Source: Siphonodentalium dalli (Eukaryota; Mollusca; Scaphopoda; Gadilida; Siphonodentaliidae). Taken from it: a stretch of DNA of 64,000 bases. Under the pieces are notes generated by a model. It made no database searches and was not told the origin of the DNA. It saw only the letters and a program-made list of their open reading frames with translations. Made by a program: the position numbers and the translations under genes. Location: NCBI GenBank assembly GCA_032622095.1, contig CP136069.1, positions 125,569,450 through 125,633,449 of the forward strand. Reading direction: 5' to 3'. Shown piece by piece: positions 22,701 through 36,600 of the stretch (positions within the stretch are counted from its first letter, which is position 1; each line of letters begins with the position of its first letter).

Positions 22701-25700
22701 CTTAATTCGATTGAAGCCAACTGGGCGTATCGCTGGTCGCAATGTGGCCGATAATTGTTCTCGCCACTCGACTATTATTTAAAAGTTTCGCCAGACGTTG
22801 GCAGATACATGTATCCAATAAAACGTGTATATATTTGGCGTGAAATCGCCTTGACTAACATACGTTACAAGTTACATGTATACGTGTGGCTGAACCTGGC
22901 TAATATACTCCAGATAAGTGGAATACTTGGTGCGCACGGACAAGGACCGTTTACATACATGGAAGCGACGTAATGGTCCTATACTTCTAAAGGGCGCTAT
23001 ACGACCAATGGTATACATAATACGGTAACACAGTGAGGAGTGATAGTTTGATCAAGGCTCTATTGAAAACGTCCAACACAGAGAAACACAAATTATTTTA
23101 CAATGTCGCAATCTTCCATATATACGGAGAAAGGTTTAATACGTAAAGTCGGACATGTGACAATCAGATATAGTCGTGTTCGAGGTGATATTTTAGAAGT
23201 GCACCCATGCAATTACTCAGGGGGGGGGGGGGGACACAATATCGAAGAAAATGTATTCTTCGAAAAGTGAAACGACTCTAGAACTATAGGGCACAGTTAT
23301 AAATTCCAAAATGCAGGAAGGACGTTTGGCTGAACTTCTTTTCGCAGCGAATTTTGAATAGTTGGAATAATCTGACCAGTTTTGTGGTAGACTCATATAA
23401 CCTCGACGAATTCAAAGATCGCTTAGATGCTCACATGTGGAATATAAGATATGACTTTGATGACTATAGTATAACAGAACTATATATGATCGGATAAAAG
23501 TCACTGCGACTTACTTCCGTACATGTGTATGTATGCAAGGAAGCCGTTTTAATACCGGCGCTTGGAGGGACTTGATGCATTCGAAGTGGGTTCATAAGGA
23601 ATAACATAAAAGTCTGTAAAACAACGATCATCATACGTGATAACTCTCCAATAATGAGATTTCGCATATGAAAACTAATGTCGTGTAAACATTACCAACT
23701 AGATACCAACGTTTAACCAAAACGTAACGGTAAACATTAGAAAAGGTCAAAGGATTTAAAAATATTCTGAAAATCATATTCACACTAACATATTTGATCT
23801 TACTACACGATCAGCCGTGTTTGTTGACAAATCACTGTCACAGATTTGTTTACATAACAATGGTTTTAACACGCGAAAGTCCTAATAGGGAATGCTGCAG
23901 ACCGGAGAAAACCCTGGCTTCCCTCATCCCGATAAATATCAGTAATGTATATAAGAAAAAAGTTGTTCTATTTATCCATGTTCTTCTTAGTGGTGATTGT
24001 GTTCCAGAATTATATATGTTTTGCAGAGTTACACACTGTGGGTGCCTTTATTTCGCCCTCCGGGTGTATTATCGGCTACACTTTCTTGGTAATCTATTGG
24101 CGCATGGGGATTTATTTATAGAAATTGGGATTTTTGGGACGGTTTAATATTTGTAGTGCGACCCCGATGTCGAGCCCGGTAAAAGGTGTAGTTGGGAATT
24201 TCAATTTCATTTATTGTCGTTTACATATTATTTCATGCAGCAGGCGTCTATCGAAACATGTTTGATTGACCCATGGTTTGTTATTCGCATGCCAAGAAGT
24301 GCAAGGCTATTAATTCTAACGGGAATTCGCGCGTTAACCATTAGTGCGCTGCGCGGTATGTGTTTCTATTGTTCTTTAACCTGCTTTGTTACATTGTTAT
24401 TTGAGAGAGAGATTGTTTATAGTAATAGTCCTAATTTATAAAGGCGACACAAAGCCTATTGACAACCCAGATAGTTACAGGGCAGTTACCTTGTTACCAG
24501 TTATTTATAATTGCTGTGTACCGAGAATATATCAGAATGCTATATGCATTGAAGAATGTTAAGAAATTACCCCCCCTTCCTGTGACCATGTTTTAATTGA
24601 TCCTTATGGGGAGGGGCATTTTATAATTAGTCCTCATTGGACATTAGACCCTCATGGGACTATATTTTTAGCCCCAGTGGGACCGTAGTTTAATCAACAC
24701 TGACACCATATTTTAATTTTAATTAACCCTCATAATGGGACCATATATTTATTCTTTAATTAAGTCACGTTACCATATTTTAATTGACCTTAATGGGACC
24801 ATATTTCAATTACCCCCCCCCCCCATGGGTCCATATTTTTATTAACCCTCATGGGACGATATTTTAATTAACAATCAAGGTACAATTTTAATTAACCATC
24901 ATGGGACCATATTTTATTTAACCGTGGTGTGACCATATTTTAATTTACCCTCATCGGATCATATTTCAATTAACCCTCTCCATGTTACGAAGATCGCAAA
25001 TTCTTGCCCGATTATTATTCTGCATGCTATTTCATGCGCTATTCAAACCACTATTTCAAATGAATTACAAACATATCATTATCACATATAATCAACTACA
25101 TAGGCGTTACCTATATACAGATTTTTCACAATCACCACATTAAAGTTGTTATATTGTATACATGGCTAATAATATGATCTTGAGGGCGTTACCATTTCTG
25201 ACTATGGCTTTCTTGTCTCTATACTTGAGTGTATCTGCCTCGCCACATGGCAAATAAGAGAACAATATAGGTCGTTACCCTTCGCACTATGTACCTTTGG
25301 GTACGAATCGATAAATAAGCATGCGCACAGGAAGTGATTATTAGAACACACGACGCATGCTTGAGAAGAACCAGACAGACGGAGTCATAAAGTCAAATCG
25401 AACTCAACCTGGGAATTACCACTTGTATTTATGGCTGTTTGCTCGTACGGAAATTAAAACGACGCATGCTTTTGGTCGGTTCGCGCGAACGCGTGCCAGA
25501 CCAATTATGCTGCAACCAAATTCGGAAGAGCGTCTGTGTGTGGGCTCATTACGATACCAGAAAGTTTCTCCTCAGACGAACGTTTGCACGATGGCTTCAC
25601 CTGAACTTCTTCAATGGCTGCGAAAAGTACAAACATGCATAGAGGAATGAGAACATCCATTTCGTATCCACCACGACCAATAGACGACCGTTTCAGTTAT

Positions 25701-28700
25701 GTACCAAGACAACAGAAAATAGTAGTTTTGTGCAGGATCATGGCAAGACCACACATAAATTATAGATGGACGTCATCTGGAGGTCACATTTCCGATTTTG
25801 ACTAAGAACACACTTACTAGTAACCCTTTAAATACTGAATGGATTTTCCAATTCAGTTATAACTTATAAAAGTATACATTGGAATGGCCTAATATTGAAT
25901 GGGTGTTCAGATAATAAAAGCAGACGACAGACAGAACAAAACAGATAATACAACACCAGAGTGGTTCATATTCATTGGTGGGAAATGTTCAGATAATAAG
26001 TTCAACAAACTTCTATATGGGAACTACTCGTCAATGAGTATTTAGGAAATGTTTAGTAGGTTACTATCTATATATCATGATACAATGGCATGTTCCTGTT
26101 ATTACGCATCTCCCCATATAACTACGGCCAGAATGGTAATGTGTCAAAGCAATTTAGCTGGAAATCAGCTTATATGGGGAGCTGTTATGCGCAACATGTT
26201 GGTACTAATTATAGTCGGGTTATAATCACTATAATGGTATATGCATGTATACCTATAAACATGCAGGTGCTAACTTCATCTCATACGCAATCACATATCG
26301 ATTGTGCACATATTTAAGTCGCCATAACATTGTTTCAGTTTTTCAAGTTGGTGCCATGACCACAATTTTAGTCACTCTACATTCGGTCCCGAAATAGAAA
26401 GATACGCTGATTATCAAAGTTGGGTGTTACCAGCTTCACTCCTTCTTATCTGCGTTTTTATAGTTTCGTCTACAAAGCATGTTGAGAATTATTGAGGGGG
26501 TCAACCCCCTTTTTGGATTCCGGGTTCAGGTATACAGAGTTATATGAGTATGCCGGATGCCATGTGTCCGCTATAACTCTGTATTATCATTATGGCACGT
26601 TTTTTGGTCACCGACGTGACAACAACACCTGCTGGGACACTGCAGCTACCATCGACCTACAGTGTTCCAGGGGGGGGGGGTAACACCCCTCGTCTCGATT
26701 CCAGCGACGTAAACAGAAAAAGAAGAAATCCATCCAAAAATGTTTTTTCGTCTTCTTTTTTCTTGTTTTGAGTATAATAAAAGCTAAAATTAGGCCTTTT
26801 CGAGCATCCCGGTGTTAGCCCCCCCCCCCCCCGAAATACACTATTCGCACGTTTGTGACCTAGTCTGATTCGTCACTCAATTTTTGTTTGAATGCATGCA
26901 TGTGCTATTGGCAGTAAACAATACTTTCTGTGGCTGCTGGAATTCCTTAGTCAGAATGAATGCTATATCGCGATCCAAAACAAACATCGACTTATCATTC
27001 GGTTGTCATATCAGTCAGTAGAGAAACATCAGACGATCCCTCGGTGGGTCTGGCACTGGTTCATAACGATCAGTTATAGAGCTACGCCCATCAATCACAC
27101 AGTCTGTTAAGGTGGCCCGTGGGCGGCCGTGTATAATGTGCCAATAGAACGTGTCGTCATTATCGGGATTTCCCACATGGATTGTTTGTTGGCATCCAAC
27201 GTGAGTCACAGACGAGTATCAAAGGGAGAAAACATAAAACATGTCTGGAGCGCCGAGTCTGGAATGGACAACCATGACACGTGTACTGGTATCCTGTATA
27301 TAGAGGATCTCAAACGAGTCATGTTGCCGAGTTGTGAATCAAATTTATCAACGAGTTTCATACAATCTTATATACCAACATAATGAGTTGAAGATATTGT
27401 ATATCATATGAAAATTACTGGAGCGTTATGCCTTTTTAAAAATCAATATCCTTAAAAATGAAACTGCAAAATGCATTCATTTACGGCGTTGTGTGAGACG
27501 CTTCACACCCGTATACGACAGTATATTGCGTGCTCTGTGACTGACTACGGACAATATAGTCCCCCAATTTGCCTCTTTGTTTTTGTGACTATTTTCGTTA
27601 GTGCAATGTAGTTGGACAAGAATTTAAAATTAATGAACAAACAATAATTTTGCATTGTCTGGTGTTGGTGTCATGCTCGGCTTTTTCGAAATAGTATGAA
27701 TACGCCTGAATCAATGTAAAGACGCGCGGTCATTTTGTTGGCGCGATGCCAAGTGATATGTAATTAGTGGGAGATAAGGAAATATGTAATGGCTTTTTAA
27801 ATGATATAATAGGGGTTTCTTGTGATATACATATATTTATACTCTTTAAAGCCACTCGGCGATATACGCTCCAAAATACACCTAATATTATTCGCTTTTG
27901 AATTGTTCCCGATCTCGAAATAGGTAGACAAATACTTGAACTACCTTCCTGTGAGCATTTTTAGTGCCAGAAAGACTCACTGAAGTCATAAAAAATACAA
28001 AAGAAAAGAGCGTTCCGCATTAGTCTATTCCTGATATGGTAGGAATACAGATCGTTTGTTTCACTTATGTGCGAAAATTGTAAACGGCTGGAAAATCGCT
28101 TGACCATGGAAAGTATTTTTCAGAGCATATGAGGCGGTATATCAATATTTCGGTGTATGTGACAACCTATCTTATACCTCCTTCCCAATGACGCAGACAT
28201 AATTTGGAAGCCCGATTAAGCCATGTCCGTTTAACCTATACCCACGCCCTGAACGAAACGACATTCACGGATTCCATTGGTATACATGCCCGTCATACCA
28301 AAGCCTTTTGTATTTCGCATTGGAAAATATTCTTGTATCAATACATACTAATTCGTATCTTTTCCTTGCGTAAACATATTTTTCATATATTATTTCAATT
28401 AAAATGTGTTCAAATCAAAATAAAACACACACAATCACGTTTTAAAAATACAATTGTATTTGGAGTGGTGTCCAATGTGTCTAACTGTTGCACAATTTCA
28501 GCTATACATCATACAATTTCAAATGTTTTTCAATTGCAACTTAATAATTGGGCACTCTATATACCGTATCACCCATGAAATGAACATAGAACATTTCCAA
28601 ATTATGGTCTATAAACCGATCACACAACATATTTTCGTTTGAAATATCATCTCATTGGACAATATATCCTTTTGAACGTTGGTGAAAAATTGAAGGTACG

Positions 28701-30643
28701 TTTTATGTTCAATAACAAGGGTCTCTTCAAGTCGAAAACTTCAGTGGTTATGGTTCTTTTAGTTGATTAATATTGGACAATGATTAGTTTTTTTTTCACC
28801 CAACCACCTTCTATAGATAAAATGATAAAGATGTCTCTCTTTTCTAAAGTTACAATTTTAGAACATTTCTATAACTATGTTTTTTTTTCACGGAACAAGC
28901 TATAAACTCAATAACGTCCTGGTTGTGATTTTTGAGCCAATCGTTATTATTATTCCTAGCTCCATATGTCCCTTTAAAAAAAAAAAAAAGTGAGAAATTT
29001 ATTAGCATAATAAATTAATAAATAGAAATAAAAAACAAATAAAACAAAATTGATAGCAGTATAGATATTATATATAATGTATAGTCTATACTATCCAGTA
29101 ACTCTAGTTAGAGAGATAGTTCACAGTACATCGACACTGAAGGGTTATTTATATTTCTCTTGTCAATCCATGTATGTATCTAATTGAAGCCATCAGTCGT
29201 TAATATATATACCTTATCTATGGCATCTAATTCCAATATCATCTCCGGATTATACGAGGCTACTGCAGTGGATACCGTTTAATTATACCCCACATTTCCT
29301 CGTTCGAAGAACTCTCTCAATCCAGACATGGGTTCTGTTTTGGAACAAATCCATGCACTTAAATTCCTATCAGTTTCTCTAAATTGCTTCGTATAATTCT
29401 GTAAAATATGACAAATATTTAAGCTATTCTTGAGTAAACAGTCTAGTTAGTTTGGTATACATCACATAAAAAGTCCTTTTAATTCGGCATAACGCCAGAA
29501 TATACATGGGCTTATTGGTTCGGATAAACTGTTCCCGGGAACGTGGCTGGAGTTTGAGTGTGGTATATTACTTTTTCCAATTACCCTCTCTCTTTGACTA
29601 GACCAGACTTTGGGGAATTTTCATTTTCAGCCATGCTTGGAGTGGCTGGTCGAGAATTTGCCCACAACTACCCCAATCGTAATTTCAAACCTATCCACCC
29701 CTATGGATGGAAAATCAGTTCAATCAGTCGAACACCATAATCCAACCATGAGACCAATTTAAACCCGTTGTCTTGAAATTTCCAAGTGATGTGCCAGGCA
29801 AGACTTTTTAATCTATTGTCAAAGTTGTGGGGGTGGGCAGGGACGCGGCTAGAGGGTATCTGTTTGGGGTGTCGACCTTGAAATTTCCAACTGCAGCCGC
29901 AAATTACAGTCCCAAGTTATGTTTGCACACCACCTTGATTCGAATATTCACCAACAGATACCGATACCTCAAGCTTTCCAACTATTGGAATGAAAATTTC
30001 CGACATAGCAACCCTCAAGGTTGGAAAAATTCCATCTGATATTGACCAATTGTAGAAAAAAAATAAATGCGACTGTTTGTATAAAAATAAACAATTATCT
30101 AATAAATGCGAATGTGTGTCTCTGACTCTCTTTGAATGTTAACTACTGGCCGGTAAGCACATGAATTTGGTACAGGCGTGTATTTCGACTCTCCGGATAA
30201 CATGAGCTTGATCCGGACTCCACCCGACGTCACGTTTTGACGTCATATCCGCACGGGCAACACGGTTTTCGGGAATTACTTGGCGGACCGCACTGAAATT
30301 TGGTATGGCCGTGTATTTCTGCCCTCTGTGTAACATGGACTGGGTCCTGATTCCATAACGTCGCATTTTATCCGCACGGACATCGCGGTTTTCAGAAACT
30401 ACTGGGCGGATCTCACTGAAAATTGGTGTGGTCGTGTATTTCTGCCCTCGTGGTAACATGGGCTGGGTCTCGAGTCTGCCCGACATCGCCTTTATTTCTA
30501 CCTCATCAGAACAAAGTACCATAAAAAGAAACGCTCTTTAATATCCCAGTGCAACGCCGGGGGGGGGGGGCATCCGCTAGTATCTTAAATGTGCTCAATC
30601 CGATCAGACGGTCCCCATATCATCAAGATACAACAACAACATA

Positions 30644-30674
<31 letters not shown>

Positions 30675-33600
30675 ACAACAACAACATTTCTTCAAAATAC
30701 GCCTTACTTATCAGAATTGATTTATTGAAACAAAATAATGCTAACCACTGTCAACTATGGTATCAAATTTCCCAAAACTTGTTATTTATCAACAGTTTGT
30801 TCAACAAAATATGGCCGTATTATCACTTAAGTATCAATTTTTTTGGCCATATTACTACTTTATTTTAGTGTTATCCATCATCATCCGCAATTCCGCATTG
30901 TTGTCCGAGACCTCCGTTTGACCACTTGTTTCTGTGTCACATATAACTGCACATCTCGAGAAATAACAAACTTCAAAAATCGATATCTGATCACTCTGAG
31001 CTTTGATGGGTGGGTTCCTCGACTCGAATCAAATATTTTTTACCCCCGAAGCCAAAGAAATTTAGGAGCGTTAATTCCGATAATGCATCTTTAATATATA
31101 AATGAGAATGTGTGCGTGTCTCTCTCTCTCTATGTATATGTTCCTTATAGGTGTCCACATTTCTGCACCGATTGTGATGAAATTTGCCATGGGTGTGTAT
31201 TTCGGCTCTCCTTCGTGGCAACATGGGCTGGGCCTGGACTCATTCGAACGTCGCCGTTTGACATCAAATCCGCATGACCGAACATAAACGACACAAAAGC
31301 TCTTGATATTTTGCCTTATAGGGACAAAGAATGAATCGAACGCTCTTTATTTTTACCTCACCGAGACAGCGAATGTGTTTGCATCTCGATCTATGTAGTA
31401 TGTTCCTTAATGACGTTCACAATTCTGCACCGATTACAATGAAATTTTGGCTCTCTGGTTAACATGGGCTGGGTTCTGCTTGACTGCCCGCTGTCGCCTT
31501 TTGATATAAGCACGAACGCTCGTTATCTTGTACCTTATCGGGACAAAGTACGAAATACTCTACGTTCTTGATCTTTTACCCTTTCTTTGTACATTGTATA
31601 CATGGGTATAATTAGTTGTATGTGGGATGTTCAAGAGTCGGCCACGAAAAAGGACTCTGTCTTACGCCGAATGACCAAACAAAAAATGTAGCCTATCTGG
31701 GGGCACTTCGATAACCTTACGAAAACAAATCTAAATCCGGAATCAGACGGTCCCAATTCCGGGGAAATTATTTATTGTAACTGTTTTAAAATTTTAATTT
31801 TACCACAATTTACCGGCGCAACACCGGATACATCCGGTAGTTGATATATTATAAAATCAAACTATGAGAACCATTTTCGTGAATTTAAAACAATCTCAAT
31901 TTAATACTATCAAATCATTATCCTTAAGTTTATAACCAATGTTTCTATAAAACAACACATGTTTGCCCTCACAATGTGAGAGTTGTGTTCTGATAATGTA
32001 AAAAAAAATAAAAAAAATGGCGGAAATATTTGTAAAAAACGCACTGAATTATCTAGCTATCCAACTAGGATCTATACTCTTCAACTTTCTGAAAACATGA
32101 CTGTCTGCGAGAAAATAAATAAAATAATTTTCATTAGCTATTTCAGTTTTTTGTTTGCCATTTTGCAGAACTATTTTTTTTATCATGTGAATGACCAAAA
32201 CAACATAAAACAACATAAATATTGTTCAACCACGTTTGCAATAATCTGGCAGACATAAACACTCAATACTTAATCATATTTCAGATAGTGAATCAAAACA
32301 GGTCGGTAAATACACGTTCAGCCATGTTAAAGTGATGTGAAACACTCCGGTAAGGTGATCAAATAGAAATGGAGAATAGTCTTGTTCAAAGTAGTTATTT
32401 TTACTAATAGTATATCCAAATTGACAACACACACCGTCATTCTTATATATTCATTAAATGCAGTGACCCCGATGGCGAAATCGTTTTTATTAGGTTATCG
32501 CCGATAGTTGCGTCCCGAGTCGAGAAGTATTTATTTACAATCGAGCGTAGTTCAGACGATTTTTTCTATGAAATGGTACGGTCGATTTGTTTGAGATTTT
32601 TCGTAATGTTAGTAGAATGCTACATTCCTCCAGTTGACATAGCGACCGAATACTAACTTATCGGTTTCACGCACCCGAACAAGTCCCTAATATGTCCTTA
32701 AAGTCTCACTTAATTTTCTTTCGAGTCCCAGATCACATTATATAAAATATATGCCAAATTATATACCATTTGAAAGAGGGAGCTCCAAAACATTGTATTG
32801 TCAACTTATCGGTGTAATAAACTGTGAACGTACCGACGAGTTTTTTTGTGCTTAAGTTTCATCTGGATTGTACTGAAAGGTGTATTATTTGCAATGGAAG
32901 TGGAATAACTCTATATCTTAGTTTGAATTCTGTTGCATTCTGGAAGCGAGACGGGGGAAATGTTTCTATGATTTCAGCTATTTTCTATTACTTTATGGGC
33001 ACCTTCTGAGACACAGACGTTCCAAATGGTGATGAATTATAGTATTTTAATCATATTTTATTAATTAATTTAATACCGTATATCAAGGCACTATACAAAA
33101 TAATCGGTGACTCGAAAAATGAAATTGGCCTTAAAGGACTATATATGCCGCGGAAAAAAACTCATTCATGTCATAGAATTTGGAGAAGTCTGTCCCGATT
33201 TCTCTTCAGCGTGGAACAATAAAGTGTTCCTTGCTTTTGAATTCCTGATATGGTAACAACATAAAGAGCGTTTGCCTCAGGTCCGAAAAACTAAAAACAG
33301 CTGTAATCCGGCTATCAATACTGTTTAGCGATCTTTTCTCTCTCGATTATTTAAAGCTTGTGGATCGGTAATCACCTGCTATCTTATCTGGCCTTCCTCA
33401 GGTAGACATTATGTGGACGATCATGCATATGAGGCATATTCGTTCAGAGAGCTACTTGACTTATTTTATTTGCATAATATGCAAAAGGAATTGGGACACC
33501 AGTTTTTGCAACTTATGATGCCCCTCACCCGATACAATATAATGGGACACACATTTTATATATGGTGATATGTTTTGAAATATATGAATTGTAATGTCTT

Positions 33601-36600
33601 AAAATTCCAGTCAAGTGGTTGTTTCTCGACTAAGATGGAATTTGTGTTTAAAGAGTGTCACGTGCTATAATGTATAATTGATATTAGTTGTATGCTGGAG
33701 GTAAAATATAATGATACACATGTACTCGATTTTGGTTTTCGTTATGCTCTGGAAGACAGATAATTAATCATGATATGTGTGGGTAGATGTTTGTTCATTT
33801 GTGATGTAACGACCACATACTAAATTGAAATTCCGAGGGTAATTGCTTCAAAAAGTAAAATCAATACACGTATAGTCAGTTACAGAGTTAGGAATTGAAA
33901 CTCTTAGTCGCAGCAATATATTGCTGTGTGCAGTAAAATAGTTTCATATTTTTTGGGACGAGATAAAGGTATTCCACATACAACACACGAGTCCTGCAAT
34001 ATTGCTTATGGATTATGTCAGTCTCTCGGGAAATTCTGCGCGCTGTCTGGTACAACGATCACATTCAGAAATAGAGAGCTACGTTAGCAGTAGTTGGTGA
34101 ACTGTATTACATACTCCAGCTTCCGCAACCTAAACAAATCCGTGGAGCAATTTAATTTTAAACATATGGGCTTCCATAGAACGTTGTGTATATATAACGT
34201 CGTTTATAAACGCATACTTTCTAGCGCCAAGTCAGAGACAATAATGTTTACTGTGCCAAGGGTTTAATTAATCAAAAGTTAACCAACCAACCGCTGATCA
34301 AATAACACGGAACATGTTCGATTTACCACCACACACGAGATATTTAGCAAATCCCATACAGCCATGTTACATAATTTTATGTGCAAAAAAATTGTCCCAC
34401 ATATATTCTGAGCTGATGATAAACGCTCTTTATTGATCGACAAACGGTGCGCAGAGTTTGTCCGGAATTTGGCTTTGGTGTTTCATAATGACGGGCGCCA
34501 CTCAAAGCACATTCGCCTTCAGGGAAACGCGTTATATCAGGGGAATTGTCACCTTGATAACCGTTAGCAAATGCGTTATATCTCAGGTCGTCTTGAAACG
34601 ATTTGCCTGAAATTATGAGTGTCGTATTTTAAGATGTGCCACTGACATGAGGGCACGAGGACATGAGGGTGATATATTTTTAAATGCGACATATAAGCGT
34701 GACATAGCTACAAACAGACAAACGCACGCAGACAAACACTTGCGGTCAGATGCTCGTAGCCCGTTTATATATAACCATGGGTATATTCGAGAAATACACA
34801 ATGAAAACACACTCCACATGCAGTTTGGATCGACAAGCCTTGCCTTGTGTATTTTGATGTTGCGTTTTTTGACATCGGTCTTCCGTATCATTTCTACAAC
34901 ACAATTATCGTCTTACTTGCAGCACGACGTTACCGTGTGATCGCCATGGAAACGTTTTCATTCAGAGTTTGGTCAATATATTGCCGCCGGTGCAGTGTAT
35001 TCTCGGATAGAAAACAAATAGGCCTATGCCGAAAGCAGAAACTATAAGTCGCGAGGGGCACCACTGGTTGAGTCTGGGATATATGGCACTCGGGACTTGG
35101 CTAGAGGGTATTCGTTGGGTTGGTCTCCACCTTGGAATTTCCAACTGCACCCCAACCCATTGAATCACACCAAACTCACAAGTTTGCGTAATTCAATTTG
35201 CACCCCCCCCCCGGTGCTTTGATTTCCCCCAAATGTTTCCTCGCAGACTACTAGATGGTAGCCTATTATAAATGGACCAGTAATTTTGTGGCCACTGGCC
35301 ATGCAGGGGGATGATTCGGCCCAGTATGAGATTTAAAAAATCCTAACATCTAGTGGTATAAAGCCAGACAAATTTACACCCCGATTTATTTTTCTTAAAT
35401 TAATTAGCAAGTAACTACTGACAAGGGCACAGAACACACGGGTCGGCCGATGGTTATAGGCACGATGTGAGAACATTTTGAAAATATGAACATGAAAATT
35501 TGACAATCCTATCATCTAGATTGGCCTCAAGCTTTCCATTTCGGTGAAATTTTAAAACCTGACATTCACCCTTAGGTTTGAAAATTGCCAACTGATGGCC
35601 ATTTCAGTCCAGAATTTGCAAATGAAAGGGAAATATGCAAATGTTGGTCTAAAAACAACAAATTCATCACTAAGAAATTGTTGGAAAATCAAACTACGAG
35701 AACAATTTCAACCTAATTTTGGTGTGAATTTTCCATTCAATGTTGCATTAGGTTTGACTACAGTTGGGGGGGGGGGTAAGTGTCTTACCCTGCATAACCA
35801 CCCCTGTCGACACATCCCTGCTTGGCACCTCATGCTAAGAGCGCGGTCTTGCTTTAACTGAAGACGAGAAATCATCGATACTAAATTATGTTGCGTGGCA
35901 CCCGGAGAGGAGTCAGGGGGCTACATTCTTACCCCTGTCGGGGAGGGATAGCCACCCCGTCGGTGAGATCTGCAGTGGTCAACCCGGTAGCTAAAGCCCG
36001 TGCCCCTGTCGGGGAATCGTATAGCCCATGCGTCGGGATATCCTGGCGCCACCCCTGTTTGAAATCATATAGACATTTTAAAGGATAAGACCACATATGG
36101 AGTATAAATCAGGGGGAAGTGAGCTCTCTTAACCACAAAACTACACTAAAGACATCCCAATAAACCCAAATTGGATGCAGTCGCATATATGGTATCGTTC
36201 TGTTGGCCTCTCTATATCATATAAATACTTTTTCTAAAAACCCTTAAACAAACTCGACGTTCGATTTCCGTGCGCTCCTGTTGCGCAAATTCTAGTATAA
36301 CAAGTGCGTCTATTTCAGACAAAGTTCAATCAGTAAATATGACCATACAAGACATAGAAACCGCTAATCTCATTACAATCTAACATGATTACATTTCAAA
36401 GCAATAACACCGGGCACCAAACCAGGTCACGGACAACCACAGGCACCTGAGTAGATTTATCAGAATTTCCCCCAACCTGGGTAACTTTATCACAATTTCG
36501 AGAACCTTGGTAACTTTATGACCTTTATCACACACACACACACACAACCGATGAGAGTGACCAAAACACAGCTTTGAAACCTGTAATTATACACAGTTTG

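Noticed and set aside
25614-25805. Short frame with VVLCRIMARPHINYRWTSSGG that recalls an immunoglobulin-like domain
   Set aside because: Only one Cys/Trp pair at a plausible spacing, no second cysteine, no clear splice sites; too little to call.
34613-34940. Overlapping opposite-strand frames of 92 and 97 codons
   Set aside because: Mutually overlapping, no motif, no conserved partner in the window.
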